Below are positions 43,952-53,869 of a DNA stretch of 64,000 nt, piece by piece. The stretch lies in assembly GCF_001708445.1 (NCBI RefSeq), contig NZ_CP015637.1:5767001-5831000 (forward strand), written 5' to 3'. Position 1 is the stretch's first letter; the number at the start of each line of letters is the position of its first letter. This stretch comes from Pseudomonas fluorescens. Lineage in GTDB: Bacteria > Pseudomonadota > Gammaproteobacteria > Pseudomonadales > Pseudomonadaceae. The position numbers were made by a program, and so were the translations under genes. The notes below the pieces were generated by a model that saw only the letters and a list, made by a program, of their open reading frames with translations, did not search any database and was not told where the DNA came from.

Positions 43952-45850
43952 ATGCCCACGACGTTTCAAGAGATTCCCCGCAAACGCCCGTCCACGCCCC
44001 TGCTCGACCGTGCTGCCACGCCGGACGGCCTGCGTCGTCTGGGTGAAGCCGAGCTGGAAACCCTGGCCGATGAGTTGCGCCTGGAATTGCTCTACACGGT
44101 CGGCCAGACCGGTGGGCATTTCGGTGCAGGCCTGGGCGTCATCGAGCTGACCATCGCGCTGCATTACGTGTTCGACACCCCGGACGACCGGCTGGTGTGG
44201 GACGTGGGTCACCAGGCGTATCCGCATAAGATCCTCACGGGCCGCCGCGAGCGCATGAGCACCTTGCGCCAGAAGGACGGCATTGCTGCCTTCCCGCGTC
44301 GTTCCGAGAGCGAGTACGACACCTTTGGTGTCGGCCACTCGAGCACCTCCATCAGTGCAGCGCTGGGGATGGCGATTGCCGCCCGCCTGCAAGGCAGCGA
44401 TCGCAAGGCGATTGCCGTGATTGGTGATGGTGCACTGACCGCCGGCATGGCCTTCGAGGCGCTCAACCACGCGCCGGAAGTGGATGCCAATATGTTGGTG
44501 ATCCTCAACGACAACGACATGTCGATCTCGCGCAATGTCGGTGGCTTGTCCAATTACCTGGCCAAGATCCTCTCCAGCCGTACCTACGCGAGCATGCGCG
44601 AAGGCAGCAAGAAAGTGCTGTCACGCCTGCCCGGCGCGTGGGAAATCGCGCGGCGCACCGAGGAATATGCCAAGGGCATGCTGGTGCCCGGCACGCTGTT
44701 CGAGGAACTGGGCTGGAACTACATCGGCCCGATCGACGGCCACGACCTGCCGACCCTGATCGCCACGTTGCGCAACATGCGTGACCTTAAGGGCCCGCAA
44801 TTCCTGCATATCGTTACCAAGAAGGGCAAAGGCTTCGCCCCGGCCGAAGTCGACCCGATTGGCTACCACGCCATCACCAAGCTCGAACCCCTGGACGCCC
44901 CCGCCGCCGCACCGAAAAAGGCCAGTGGGCCGAAGTATTCCGGGGTGTTCGGCGAATGGCTGTGCGACATGGCCGCTGCCGACCCGCGCCTGGTGGGGAT
45001 TACCCCGGCGATGAAGGAAGGCTCCGACCTGGTGGCCTTCAGCGAGCGTTTCCCGCTGCGTTACTTCGACGTCGCGATTGCCGAACAACACGCCGTGACC
45101 TTCGCTGCCGGCATGGCCTGTGAAGGCGCCAAGCCGGTGGTGGCGATCTATTCCACCTTCCTGCAACGCGGTTATGACCAGTTGGTGCATGACGTGGCGG
45201 TGCAGAACCTCGACGTGCTGTTTGCCATCGACCGCGCTGGCCTGGTCGGCGAAGACGGCCCGACCCATGCCGGCAGTTTCGACCTGTCCTACCTGCGTTG
45301 CATCCCCGGCATGCTGGTGATGACGCCGAGCGACGAGAACGAACTGCGCAAGATGCTCAGCACCGGCCACCTGTATAACGGCCCGGCCGCTGTGCGTTAC
45401 CCGCGAGGCAATGGCCCGAACGCGGTGATCGAGAAAGACCTGGCGCCTATCGAGATCGGCAAAGGGATCCTGCGTCGCCAAGGCAGCAAGGCCGCCTTCC
45501 TGGTGTTTGGCGTGCAATTGGCCGAAGCGCTGAAAGTCGCCGAGAAGATCGATGCCACCGTGGTCGACATGCGCTTCGTCAAGCCGCTGGATGAAGCCCT
45601 GGTACGCGACATCGCCGCCAGCCATGAATTGCTGGTGACGGTTGAAGAGAACGCCATCATGGGCGGTGCCGGTGCCGCCGTCAGCGAGTTCCTGGCGCGC
45701 GAGAATATCCTCAAGTCGGTGTTGCACCTGGGCCTGCCGGATATGTACGTCGAACACGCCAAGCCGGCGCAGATGCTGGCGGAGTGCGGGTTGGACGAAG
45801 CAGGAATCGAAGCCTCCGTGCGCGAGCGTATGACCCTGCTGGGGCTGTAG
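43952..45850 (+). CDS. dxs: 1-deoxy-D-xylulose-5-phosphate synthase
   Basis: First enzyme of the MEP isoprenoid pathway, also feeding thiamine and pyridoxal synthesis; condenses pyruvate and G3P using TPP. A 632-residue transketolase-like protein. TPP motif [15 protein letters not shown]; the Glu of [14 protein letters not shown] (about residue 370); HVGHQ-like [17 protein letters not shown]-terminal domain from about 500. It is separated by 110 bases from ispA and followed by a REPIN. Confidence 0.97.
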   Translation: MPTTFQEIPRKRPSTPLLDRAATPDGLRRLGEAELETLADELRLELLYTVGQTGGHFGAGLGVIELTIALHYVFDTPDDRLVWDVGHQAYPHKILTGRRERMSTLRQKDGIAAFPRRSESEYDTFGVGHSSTSISAALGMAIAARLQGSDRKAIAVIGDGALTAGMAFEALNHAPEVDANMLVILNDNDMSISRNVGGLSNYLAKILSSRTYASMREGSKKVLSRLPGAWEIARRTEEYAKGMLVPGTLFEELGWNYIGPIDGHDLPTLIATLRNMRDLKGPQFLHIVTKKGKGFAPAEVDPIGYHAITKLEPLDAPAAAPKKASGPKYSGVFGEWLCDMAAADPRLVGITPAMKEGSDLVAFSERFPLRYFDVAIAEQHAVTFAAGMACEGAKPVVAIYSTFLQRGYDQLVHDVAVQNLDVLFAIDRAGLVGEDGPTHAGSFDLSYLRCIPGMLVMTPSDENELRKMLSTGHLYNGPAAVRYPRGNGPNAVIEKDLAPIEIGKGILRRQGSKAAFLVFGVQLAEALKVAEKIDATVVDMRFVKPLDEALVRDIAASHELLVTVEENAIMGGAGAAVSEFLARENILKSVLHLGLPDMYVEHAKPAQMLAECGLDEAGIEASVRERMTLLGL

Positions 45851-45863
45851 AAACCGGCTCAAC

Positions 45864-45956
45864 ATGTGGGAGGGGGCTTGCCCCCGATAGCGGCAGTTCA
45901 GTCAACTACGATGCTGACTGACAAGGCGCCATCGGGGGCAAGCCCCCTCCCACATT
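45864..45956. repeat. REPIN (GTGGGAGGGGGCTTGCC family), best-preserved copy
   Basis: ATGTGGGAGGGGGCTTGCCC on the left and GGGCAAGCCCCCTCCCACAT on the right are perfect mirror arms around a spacer of about 50 bases (ATAGCGGCAGTTCAGTC). It occupies nearly the whole gap between dxs and btuB, leaving little room for a btuB leader. Confidence 0.92.
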
Positions 45957-45980
45957 TGATTTGCGTCACCTTCAAACGCC

Positions 45981-47888
45981 ATGGACAGCCCCATGAGACA
46001 TCTTCGCCTCGCCCTCTCCCTGCTGCTTCTGCCCTCCCCTGAATTGCTCGCCGACACCCGAGACGATGCGCTGAAACTCCCCGATGTGGTCATCAGCGCC
46101 AACCGCCAGGTCCAGGCGCGCAACGACAGCAGCGCCGCCAACACCGTCTTCACCCGCGACGACATCGACCGCCTGCAACCCACCAGCCTGACCGACCTGC
46201 TCAGCCGCGTCCCCGGAGTGCAAGTTGCGCCCACCGGCGGCCGTGGCAGCCTTCCAGGCATTTACCTGCGTGGCACCAAGTCCGCACAAAGCCTGGTGCT
46301 GGTGGACGGCCAGCGCATCGCCAATACCACCTCCGGCGACAGTGGCCTGCAGTACCTGAACGTCGATCAGATCGAGCGGGTGGAAGTGCTGCGCGGTTCG
46401 CGCTCGGTGATCTACGGCAGCGACGCGATCGGCGGGGTGATCCAGGTGTTTACCCGGCGCAATGCCGAACAGGGCCTGCAACCACGCTTGAACCTGGGCT
46501 TGGGCAGCCACCAGTCCTGGGAGCGCAGCCTCGGATTATCCGGCGGTGATGAACACACTCGCTTCAACCTGGGCGCGAGCCTGGATGAAACCGCCGGCAT
46601 CAATTCGACGCACACGTCATTCCCCAGCGATGGCGATCGGGATGCCTACCGCAACCAGTCCGTCAGCCTGAACCTCAGCCATGCCTTCAGTGAGGCGCTG
46701 GAGGTGGGTTTCAATCTCCTGGACAGCCGCGGCAAGTCGGAATACGACAACAGCTTCGGGCGCTACGTCGCCGCCACCGGGCAGACCGTCGGCCAGAAAC
46801 CCTACACCGACTACGCCGTGAGCAGCGCCAGCGGTTATGTCGACGCCGAACTCAATGAGCACTGGCAGTCGCGCCTGGAACTGGGCCATAGCGAGAACCG
46901 CGATACCAAGCGCGATACCCTCAGCGAGGATTTCAGCGTGTTCAATACCTACCGCGACTCGGTCAACTGGCAGAACGACCTGACGCTGGATGACCAGAAC
47001 AGCCTGATCCTCGGCGGCGACTGGTACGAAGACCGCTTCCACGGTTCCACCTCCTTTACCGAAAACAGCCGCTGGAACCGCGCCGCCTTCGTGCAGCACC
47101 GCTTCCACGGCCAGGGGTTTTCCACCGAGCTGGGCCTGCGCCGCGACCAGAACCAGCAATTCGGCGCCCAGAACAGTTGGAGCGGCACCCTCACCGTGCC
47201 GATCAACCCGGACAATGATGTGCTGCTCAGCTACAGCGAGGGCTTTCGCGCGCCGACCTTTAACGACCTTTATTATCCGGACACCCAGTACAGCAACCCC
47301 AACCTGCAGCCAGAGACCTCAAAGAGTTACGAGTTGCAATGGCGCAGCCAGCTCAGCGACCGCACACGCCTGGAAGCCTCGCTGTATCGCACCGACTTGA
47401 GCGACGCCATCATTCTCGACCGCACCAGCAAGCCGCAGAACGTCGCCGCAGCGCGTATCAACGGCTTTGAGGGCGCACTCAAACAGGAACTGTTTGGCTG
47501 GCAAGGCAACCTGGGCGTCTCGGTCATCGACCCGCGTGACCGCAACACCGGGCACACCCTGGCCCGCCGTGCACGGCGCACCGTGAGCCTGGACCTGGAT
47601 CGGCAATTCGATCAATTCGGAGTCGGCGCGAGCTGGCAGGCGATCAGCAGCAGCTATGACGATGAAGACAATCGCCATCGCCTGGGCGGCTATGCCTTGT
47701 TGGGATTGCGCAGCAGTTGGGCGGTGAGCCGGGAAGTGTCGCTGTCGCTGAAGGTCGATAACCTGCTGGACAAGGCTTACGCGCGGGCGCGCTACAGCTA
47801 TAACGATCCGGCATTCCTGAACAACCAGGATTATCGGGAAGAAGGTCGGGTGTGGAGGATTGGGGTGAGCTGGACGCCGGCGCTCTGA
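45981..47888 (+). CDS. btuB: TonB-dependent vitamin B12 receptor (BtuB-like)
   Basis: A 635-residue outer-membrane receptor with signal peptide (cleavage near LLADT). The TonB-box region is LPDVVISANRQ; the plug domain (about 45-155) has GVQVAPTGGRGSLPGIYLRG and VEVLRGSRSVIYGSDAIGGV; a 22-strand barrel closes with Phe/Leu-rich C-terminal strand IGVSWTPAL. A second ATG at 45993 (MRHLRLALS) is an equally likely start; neither has a clear ribosome site. Next to a BtuF-like gene, which supports cobalamin as ligand; the ethanolamine lyase in this window needs that cofactor. No cobalamin riboswitch is visible upstream. Confidence 0.88.
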   Translation: MDSPMRHLRLALSLLLLPSPELLADTRDDALKLPDVVISANRQVQARNDSSAANTVFTRDDIDRLQPTSLTDLLSRVPGVQVAPTGGRGSLPGIYLRGTKSAQSLVLVDGQRIANTTSGDSGLQYLNVDQIERVEVLRGSRSVIYGSDAIGGVIQVFTRRNAEQGLQPRLNLGLGSHQSWERSLGLSGGDEHTRFNLGASLDETAGINSTHTSFPSDGDRDAYRNQSVSLNLSHAFSEALEVGFNLLDSRGKSEYDNSFGRYVAATGQTVGQKPYTDYAVSSASGYVDAELNEHWQSRLELGHSENRDTKRDTLSEDFSVFNTYRDSVNWQNDLTLDDQNSLILGGDWYEDRFHGSTSFTENSRWNRAAFVQHRFHGQGFSTELGLRRDQNQQFGAQNSWSGTLTVPINPDNDVLLSYSEGFRAPTFNDLYYPDTQYSNPNLQPETSKSYELQWRSQLSDRTRLEASLYRTDLSDAIILDRTSKPQNVAAARINGFEGALKQELFGWQGNLGVSVIDPRDRNTGHTLARRARRTVSLDLDRQFDQFGVGASWQAISSSYDDEDNRHRLGGYALLGLRSSWAVSREVSLSLKVDNLLDKAYARARYSYNDPAFLNNQDYREEGRVWRIGVSWTPAL

Positions 47889-47909
47889 GCAAACATTCGA
47901 GGCCCGACC

Positions 47910-48710
47910 TCACAGGTTCGGCGCAATCACCTGGCACAACCGCGCCAGCGCCTCCAACATCTGCCCACTCGGCCGCTCCAGGCCTTTATCCGGCACTAAC
48001 AACAAGCGCCCCTGCGCAACGGCAGCCACCTGCGGCCAGGCCTTCCAAGCCTCCAGCTGCGGCTGGTCACCCGCCAGGATCACCTCAGGATTACGCTGCA
48101 ACACCGACTCGATGCTGACCTGCGGCGCGGGCAACTTCAGATCGTCGAACACATTGCGCGCGCCGCACACGCTGAGCGCATCGCTGATGATCTGCCCGCC
48201 GCCCACGGTGTACAGCGGCCGGTTCCACACTTGGTAAAACACGCGCAACGGTTCGGCACGCTGGTAGCGCTGGCGCAACTGAGCCAAGCGTTGGCGCAAC
48301 TGGTCGGCCAATTGTCGACCGGTGTCGGCGCGCCCCAACTGCTCGGCGATGGCCTGCACCTGGGTGGTCAACTGTTCAAGGCTATGGGGTTCGGCGACGT
48401 ACACCGGGATACTCAGGCGTTGCAATTGGTCTCGCTGCGCCGAATTGATGCTGCCGGGCCACAGCAGGATCAGGTCGGGCTTGAGGCTGAGCAGGCGCTC
48501 CATATTCAACTGCCCGTACTGCCCCACCGACGGCACTGTCGCCAGCGCGGCTGGCCGATCGCCGCCGTCCAGTACGCCCACCAAAAGGTCGGCAGCGCCC
48601 AGTTCAACCACGATTTCAGACAGGGATGGGGCCAGGCTGACCACCCGTTCGACCGCCAGGGCTTGGGCGCCGCACGCCAGCAGCAGGAGCGCCAGCCAGT
48701 GACGCATCAT
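47910..48710 (-). CDS. btuF: Periplasmic cobalamin-binding protein (BtuF-like)
   Basis: A 266-residue class III periplasmic binding protein: signal peptide to ALA (about residue 19), then VVSLAPSLSEIVVELGAADL, MERLLSLKPDLILLWPG and the second lobe with VGGGQIISDALSVCGARN. Convergent with btuB, 22 bases apart. Its start overlaps the upstream small membrane gene by ATGA, placing it in a ribA-membrane protein-btuF unit. No BtuCD genes are adjacent. Confidence 0.88.
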   Translation of the reverse strand: MMRHWLALLLLACGAQALAVERVVSLAPSLSEIVVELGAADLLVGVLDGGDRPAALATVPSVGQYGQLNMERLLSLKPDLILLWPGSINSAQRDQLQRLSIPVYVAEPHSLEQLTTQVQAIAEQLGRADTGRQLADQLRQRLAQLRQRYQRAEPLRVFYQVWNRPLYTVGGGQIISDALSVCGARNVFDDLKLPAPQVSIESVLQRNPEVILAGDQPQLEAWKAWPQVAAVAQGRLLLVPDKGLERPSGQMLEALARLCQVIAPNL

Positions 48711-49126
48711 CCCAACTGACGCGGGATGCGATAGAGGTAAAACAGCACCAGGGTCGACAACGCCAGCAGAAACAGCGGCACCGCTTCCAGGCCGACGAAC
48801 ACCGCCAGTGCGCCAATCCAGGCCGGCACGGCAGCCACCAGCAACGCCGTGCGGCGCCGGGCCGCGAGGGTGATCCAGGCCGCGGGTTCTTCAGGGGTGT
48901 CGAGGGCTTTGGCGGTGGCGATCAGCGCGTGTTTATAGCCATGGAAAAAACGCAGGCTGAGAAACATCGAGGCCACACCGGCAATAAAGAACGGCATGGC
49001 CAGCACCGGCAGCAGGGATTCAGCGTGGCCAAAGACCAGGTTGATCACGAACAACGGCAGCAGCGCCAGGGCCAGGTACTGCCACCAGCTGAAGGACAGT
49101 CGCCGTTTTACCTGGCCTCGGGTCAC
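48707..49126 (-). CDS. Small inner-membrane protein (PA4046-like)
   Basis: A 139-residue protein with four hydrophobic segments (about 15-32, 38-56, 90-108, 112-132) and a basic loop (AARRRTALL). I do not recognise a characterised family. ATGA overlaps on both sides (with ribA and btuF) show strong translational coupling. The same order, ribA - membrane protein - cobalamin-binding protein, occurs in P. aeruginosa PA4047-PA4045. Confidence 0.8.
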   Translation of the reverse strand: MTRGQVKRRLSFSWWQYLALALLPLFVINLVFGHAESLLPVLAMPFFIAGVASMFLSLRFFHGYKHALIATAKALDTPEEPAAWITLAARRRTALLVAAVPAWIGALAVFVGLEAVPLFLLALSTLVLFYLYRIPRQLG

Positions 49127-49740
49127 GCGCGGTCGACCTCGCCCTGATGCTCGTTGCCCATCATGTGGTCGAGCTTGCTGGCCTTGGTGGCCAGGTAGAG
49201 TTTGTTGTGCGGGTTGTGCCCGGTGTGCAGCGGCACGCGCTCGGCCACGGTGATGCCCATCTCGGTCAAGGCTTTGACCTTGCGCGGGTTGTTGGTCATC
49301 AGGCGCAGGGATTTGACGCCCAGGTGCTCCAGCATCGGCAAGCAGATGCCGTAGTCCCGCTGGTCAGCAGCAAAGCCCAAGCGTTCGTTGGCTTCGACGG
49401 TGTCGGCGCCGCCATCCTGCAACTCGTAGGCGCGGATCTTGTTCAGCAGGCCAATGCCACGGCCTTCCTGGCGCAGGTACAGCAGCACGCCCCGGCCTTC
49501 ACGGGCGATGGCTTGCATCGCGGCCTCCAACTGCGAGCCACAATCGCAGCGCTGGCTGAACAGCGCATCGCCAGTCAGGCACTCGGAGTGCACGCGGCCA
49601 AGTACCGGCGCGCCATCGGCGATATCACCCAGGCTGAGCACAACGTGCTCGCGCCCGGTTTCTTCTTCGAGAAAGCCATGCATGGTGAATGTGGCAAAAG
49701 GGGTAGGCAGCTTGGAAGCAGCGACGAAAACGACGGGCAC
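49123..49740 (-). CDS. ribA: GTP cyclohydrolase II
   Basis: Opens the riboflavin pathway by converting GTP to the pyrimidine precursor. It has 205 residues. Zinc ligands C54, C65 and C67 in [17 protein letters not shown], the catalytic [15 protein letters not shown] and [10 protein letters not shown] are all intact. It complements the RibBA-type protein at 52 kb, whose own cyclohydrolase half lacks these cysteines. Overlaps the downstream membrane gene. Confidence 0.97.
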   Translation of the reverse strand: MPVVFVAASKLPTPFATFTMHGFLEEETGREHVVLSLGDIADGAPVLGRVHSECLTGDALFSQRCDCGSQLEAAMQAIAREGRGVLLYLRQEGRGIGLLNKIRAYELQDGGADTVEANERLGFAADQRDYGICLPMLEHLGVKSLRLMTNNPRKVKALTEMGITVAERVPLHTGHNPHNKLYLATKASKLDHMMGNEHQGEVDRA

Positions 49741-49866
49741 CGTGTGCTCCTGATTTCAGATTTCACAGAGGCGGGCATTGTAACAGCACGTTCCTACAGA
49801 CGCTTAAGCTGAATTATCGCTGATAAAGATCAATCGGTTCGATTGGCCTTCGTATCGGTTCTATGT

Positions 49867-49977
49867 GCAGGAACGAGGGGCCGCCTGGATCTTGCTCGCG
49901 AACCTCGTCAACGCTGACGCGCGCAGCCTGAATAAACGCGCTGTGCTTACGTTTTTCGCGAGCAAGCTCGCTCCTAC
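49867..49977. repeat. REPIN (GTAGGAGCGAG family) with loop-expanded left arm
   Basis: The right arm GCGAGCAAGCTCGCTCCTAC is regular. The left arm GCAGGAACGAG is interrupted by about 14 bases (GGGCCGCCTGGAT) before CTTGCTCGCGA. The same kind of insertion, in the opposite arm, is seen at 56863-56976. It lies between ribA's promoter region and thiL's 3' end. Confidence 0.75.
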
Positions 49978-50006
49978 AGGGCACCTGGGACGGATGAGAC
50001 GCCTGT

Positions 50007-50972
50007 TCAGGGCGTCTCGCGAAAGTGCTGATAGCCACGCACGGCTGGGGTGATGTCCTGCCCGTTCGCGTCGAGCAGCGTCACCCCCTGCCCCGCCTCG
50101 ACCCGGCCGATCACATGCACCGGCCAGCCGCCCGCCAGCAACGGCGCCAGCTCGGTCGGTGGCAGAGTGAACACCAGCACGTAGTCATCGCCACCACTCA
50201 AGGCCGCCACTCGCGCGGCATCATCCCCCACAAACGCGAGCAGGGCCTTGGACAAAGGCAGCGCCTGGCGCTCGATCAGCAGGCTGACGGACGACGCCTT
50301 GGCGATATGCCCGCAATCGGCCAGGAGCCCGTCGGAAATATCCATGGCTGATGTGGCCTTGCCCCGCAGCGCCAGGCCCAGGGCCAATTGCGGTTGCGGC
50401 GACCAGTAATGCGCCAGCAGTGGATCGGCGATGGCCGCCTCGGCGCTGCGCTGGCCCAGCACCAACGGCAAGGCGCCGGCAGCATTGCCCAGTTCGCCGC
50501 CCACACACAGCAGGTCACCCGGACGTGCACCGCTGCGCGTCAACGCCTGCCCGACCGGCACCCGGCCAAACACGGTCAGGGTCAGGCTCAGCGGCCCGCG
50601 CGTGGTGTCGCCGCCGACCAGGCCCACACCGCAGCTTTGCGCCATGGCGTTCAGCCCCTGGGCATAGCGTTGCAGCCAATCGGCATCGACCGTCGGCGTT
50701 GTCAGGGCAAGGGTAAACGCAAGGGGATGGGCGCCCATGGCGGCCAGGTCACTCACCGCCACGGCCAGCGAGCGCTGGCCAAGCAGGAACGGATCACAGG
50801 GGTCGGCAAAGTGCACGCCGGCCACTAAGGTATCGGTAGAGATTGCCAGTTGCTCCCCAAAGGGGAGCGCCAGCAGGGCGCAGTCGTCGCCGATCCCCAG
50901 GGCAATGCCTTCGCCGCCCTGCGCACAGGGCGCGGCGGCGAAGTATTTACGGATCAGCTCAAACTCGCCCAT
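50007..50972 (-). CDS. thiL: Thiamine-monophosphate kinase
   Basis: Makes thiamine diphosphate from thiamine monophosphate. A PurM-like ATPase of 321 residues: GIGDDCALLALP, STDTLVAGVHF, GGDTTRGPLSLTLTVFG, MDISDGLLADCGHIAKAS and SGGDDYVLVFT are visible. It follows nusB by 18 bases at the end of the nrdR-rib-nusB operon. A stem (GAGACGCC-loop-GGCGTCTC, 49996-50018) overlaps its last codons and may end transcription. pgpA, the usual next gene in pseudomonads, is absent. Confidence 0.96.
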   Translation of the reverse strand: MGEFELIRKYFAAAPCAQGGEGIALGIGDDCALLALPFGEQLAISTDTLVAGVHFADPCDPFLLGQRSLAVAVSDLAAMGAHPLAFTLALTTPTVDADWLQRYAQGLNAMAQSCGVGLVGGDTTRGPLSLTLTVFGRVPVGQALTRSGARPGDLLCVGGELGNAAGALPLVLGQRSAEAAIADPLLAHYWSPQPQLALGLALRGKATSAMDISDGLLADCGHIAKASSVSLLIERQALPLSKALLAFVGDDAARVAALSGGDDYVLVFTLPPTELAPLLAGGWPVHVIGRVEAGQGVTLLDANGQDITPAVRGYQHFRETP

Positions 50973-50990
50973 CGGGAACTCAAGCGCGGA

Positions 50991-51491
50991 TCAGCGCTTG
51001 TGTTCCTTCACTTCGGCTTCACGCAGGCGCGGAGCCAGTTTATCGAGCACACCGTTGACGAACTTGTGGCCGTCGGTCGAACCGTAGACTTTCGCCAGTT
51101 CGATGCCTTCGTTGATCACCACGCGGTACGGCACGTCGACGCGCTTGAGCAGTTCCCAGGTGGACAGGCGCAGTACGGCCAGTTCAACCGGGTCCAGTTC
51201 TTCGATGGTCAGGTCCAGGCACGGCGTCAGTGCAGTGTCGATCTCGGTCAGGTTGGCCGGGACACCATGCAGGATGTCGTGGAAGTAGCTCTGGTCGGCG
51301 AAGGTGAAATCGTTGTCGACACGAAATTGCGCTTCGATTTCATTCAGCGAGGTACCCGCCATGTGACGCTGGTACAGCGCCTGGGTAGCGAGTTGGCGAG
51401 CTGCACGACGCTTTTCGCTTTTCGATGGCTTGCCGGCATCCGCAGGACGCTCGTCGCGCGGGTTGAAACGATCGCTCTCGTCGGAAATCAC
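50991..51491 (-). CDS. nusB: Transcription antitermination factor NusB
   Basis: Binds boxA RNA with NusE/S10 to promote rRNA antitermination. It has 166 residues; the N-terminal extension (about 1-28) is acidic/basic and poorly conserved. The NusB fold starts [19 protein letters not shown] and includes [22 protein letters not shown] and [19 protein letters not shown] stretches. ATGA overlap with the upstream lumazine synthase gene. Confidence 0.96.
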   Translation of the reverse strand: MISDESDRFNPRDERPADAGKPSKSEKRRAARQLATQALYQRHMAGTSLNEIEAQFRVDNDFTFADQSYFHDILHGVPANLTEIDTALTPCLDLTIEELDPVELAVLRLSTWELLKRVDVPYRVVINEGIELAKVYGSTDGHKFVNGVLDKLAPRLREAEVKEHKR

Positions 51492-51964
51492 TTGGCCTCC
51501 AACTGCGACAGCAGGCTGACCATTTCCAGGGCGGACAGGGCAGCTTCAGCGCCTTTGTTACCGGCCTTGGTGCCGGAACGCTCGATGGCTTGCTCGATGG
51601 AATCCACGGTCAGCACGCCGAAGGCAACCGGCACGCCGAACTCCATGGACACCTGGGCCAGGCCCTTGGTGCATTCGCCGGCGACGTATTCGAAGTGCGG
51701 AGTACCGCCACGAATGACCGCGCCCAGGGCGATGATCGCCGCGTATTCGCCCTGCTGCGCAACTTTTTGCGCAACCAGTGGAATTTCGAAGGCGCCAGGG
51801 GCGCGGATGAGGGTGATGTCGCTTTCGCTCACACCGTGGCGAACCAGGGCGTCCACGGCACCGCTTACCAGGCTTTCAACCACGAAGCTGTTGAAACGGC
51901 CAACCACCAGGGCATAGCGGCCTTTGGGGGCGATGAAGGTACCTTCGATGGTCTTCAGGGTCAT
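51488..51964 (-). CDS. ribH: 6,7-dimethyl-8-ribityllumazine synthase
   Basis: Joins the pyrimidine from RibD with dihydroxybutanone phosphate from RibB. It has 158 residues; [17 protein letters not shown], the [16 protein letters not shown] loop, [17 protein letters not shown] and [18 protein letters not shown] are the substrate-binding landmarks. It lies 88 bases after ribBA (a GC-poor stretch, no riboswitch recognised) and overlaps nusB. Also named ribE in some Pseudomonas annotations. Confidence 0.97.
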   Translation of the reverse strand: MTLKTIEGTFIAPKGRYALVVGRFNSFVVESLVSGAVDALVRHGVSESDITLIRAPGAFEIPLVAQKVAQQGEYAAIIALGAVIRGGTPHFEYVAGECTKGLAQVSMEFGVPVAFGVLTVDSIEQAIERSGTKAGNKGAEAALSALEMVSLLSQLEAK

Positions 51965-52052
51965 TCGACAAATCTCTTAAAGAGCCGGGACGCGAAAAGT
52001 GCGTCCCTCAGTGATGATTTAACCGCGAACAAGGGGCGAAAATCGCCGGCCT

Positions 52053-53144
52053 TTATTCGGAGGGCACGTATTCTACAACTTCCAGGTCGAAACCGGATAT
52101 CGCATTAAATTTCATCGGTGCGCTCATCAGGCGCATTTTGCGTACGCCGAGGTCGCGCAGGATCTGCGAACCGGCCCCGACGATGCTGTAGGTGGTCGGC
52201 GTCTTGACCTGGGTGTTCTCGGCGGTTTCGCGAATATGCGCGAGCAATACGTCGCCATCCACCGGGTTGCCCAGCAGCAATACCACACCGCTGCCGGCCT
52301 CGGAAACCGCAGCCATGGCGGCGCGCAGGCTCCAACGACCGGGTTGCTTGACCATCAGCAGGTCACGCAGCGGGTCCATGTTGTGCACGCGCACCAAGGT
52401 CGGTTCTTCGGCGCAGATGGTGCCCAGGGTCAGCGCCATGTGCACATCGCCCTCAACGGAATCACGGTAGGTCACCAAATTGAATTGGCCCAGTTCGCTG
52501 TCCAGCGGCTGCTCGGCAATCCGCTGAACGGTACGTTCGTGGATCATCCGGTAGTGGATCAGGTCGGCGATGGTGCCGATCTTGAGGTTGTGTTCGGCGG
52601 CAAACGCCTCGAGCTCGGCGCGGCGGGCCATGGTGCCGTCGTCGTTCATCACTTCGCAGATCACGCCGCTCGGCTCGAACCCGGCCATGCGCGCCAGATC
52701 GCACGCGGCTTCGGTGTGGCCGGCGCGCGCGAGGGTGCCGCCCGGTTGAGCCATCAGCGGAAAAATGTGGCCAGGGCTGACGATGTCTTCGGCCTTAGCG
52801 TCTTTCGCGGCGGCCGCTTGCACCGTGCGCGCACGGTCGGCGGCGGAAATACCGGTGGTGACGCCGGTGGTCGCTTCAATCGACACGGTGAACTTGGTAC
52901 CGAAACCCGAACCATTGCGCGGCGCCATCAACGGCAGCTTGAGCAACTCGCAGCGCTCGCGGCTCATGGGCATGCAGATCAGCCCACGGGCGTGCTTGGC
53001 CATGAAGTTGATGTGTTCGGCCTGGCACAGTTCGGCGGCCATGATGATATCGCCTTCGTTCTCGCGGTCTTCGTCATCCATCAGGATGACCATCTTGCCT
53101 TGGCGGATGTCTTCAACCAGTTCTTCGATGCTATTGAGCGCCAC
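52053..53144 (-). CDS. ribBA: DHBP synthase with degenerate GTP cyclohydrolase II domain (RibBA-type)
   Basis: N-terminal 3,4-dihydroxy-2-butanone 4-phosphate synthase (about 1-200) is intact: DDEDRENEGDIIMAAE, SIEATTGVTTGISAADRA, GHIFPLMAQPGG and HTEAACDLARMAG. The C-terminal half (about 205-363) is GCHII-like but inactive by sequence. Where true GCHII has the zinc motif SECLTGD...CDC, this reads VRVHNMDPLRDLLMV with no cysteine, and the RGIGL loop is replaced. It therefore supplies only the RibB step; RibA at 49 kb supplies GCHII. 15 bases after ribE. Confidence 0.93.
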   Translation of the reverse strand: MALNSIEELVEDIRQGKMVILMDDEDRENEGDIIMAAELCQAEHINFMAKHARGLICMPMSRERCELLKLPLMAPRNGSGFGTKFTVSIEATTGVTTGISAADRARTVQAAAAKDAKAEDIVSPGHIFPLMAQPGGTLARAGHTEAACDLARMAGFEPSGVICEVMNDDGTMARRAELEAFAAEHNLKIGTIADLIHYRMIHERTVQRIAEQPLDSELGQFNLVTYRDSVEGDVHMALTLGTICAEEPTLVRVHNMDPLRDLLMVKQPGRWSLRAAMAAVSEAGSGVVLLLGNPVDGDVLLAHIRETAENTQVKTPTTYSIVGAGSQILRDLGVRKMRLMSAPMKFNAISGFDLEVVEYVPSE

Positions 53145-53159
53145 AGGGCACCCCCTTGG

Positions 53160-53822
53160 TCAGGATTTCAGGTAGCCGTTAGCGGCCAGAAAACTCTCAG
53201 TGATGTTCCCGGTTGCAGGCTCTGCGGCCTTATCGCCCAGCAACAGGCGCTCCAGGTAACGGGCAAGCAAGTCAACTTCCAGGTTCACCCGGCGACCCGG
53301 CTGGTACGACGCCATGATGGTTTCGCTCAGGGTGTGGGGAATGATGGTCAGTTCAAATTCAGCGCCGTTCACGGCGTTCACGGTCAGGCTGGTGCCGTCG
53401 ACGGTGATCGAGCCTTTGTGGGCGATGTACTTGGCCAATTCTTTTGGCGCGCGGATGCGAAATTCCACGGCGCGTGCATTTTCGCTGCGCGATACCACTT
53501 CGCCGACACCGTCGACGTGGCCGCTGACCAGGTGGCCGCCCAGGCGGGTGGTCGGGGTCAGGGCTTTTTCCAGGTTGACCGGGCTGCCAGCCTTGAGGTC
53601 GTTCATCGCGGTGCAGTCCAGGGTTTCCCGGCTGACGTCGGCGGCAAAACCGTTGCCCGTCAGCTCGATGACCGTCAGGCACACGCCGCTGACCGCGATG
53701 CTGTCGCCCAATTTGACGTCGCCGAGGTCGAGCTTGCCGGTTTCAACCAGCAGGCGCACATCGCCGCCCTTGGGGGTCATGGCACGGATGCTGCCGATGG
53801 ATTCGATAATGCCGGTGAACAT
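53160..53822 (-). CDS. ribE: Riboflavin synthase (alpha subunit)
   Basis: Dismutates two lumazines to riboflavin. A 220-residue tandem-barrel protein: the N-terminal MFTGIIESIGSI and the repeat's GVCLTVIE are matched by VDGTSLTVN in the second barrel; HLVSGHVDGVGEV is the active-site stretch. It is flanked by ribD (47-base gap, no riboswitch seen) and ribBA. Called ribC in P. aeruginosa. Confidence 0.96.
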   Translation of the reverse strand: MFTGIIESIGSIRAMTPKGGDVRLLVETGKLDLGDVKLGDSIAVSGVCLTVIELTGNGFAADVSRETLDCTAMNDLKAGSPVNLEKALTPTTRLGGHLVSGHVDGVGEVVSRSENARAVEFRIRAPKELAKYIAHKGSITVDGTSLTVNAVNGAEFELTIIPHTLSETIMASYQPGRRVNLEVDLLARYLERLLLGDKAAEPATGNITESFLAANGYLKS

Positions 53823-53869
53823 GGCCTTCTCCTGGAAAACGGTACGGGCACTTGAGCGCCCGGTCAGAA

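Noticed and set aside
45851..45980. Cobalamin riboswitch upstream of btuB
   Set aside because: The 130-base gap is almost wholly a REPIN; no B12-box sequence is visible.
53823..53869. FMN riboswitch in the rib operon
   Set aside because: The gaps inside the operon (47, 15 and 88 bases) are too short or lack the RFN element's conserved stems.
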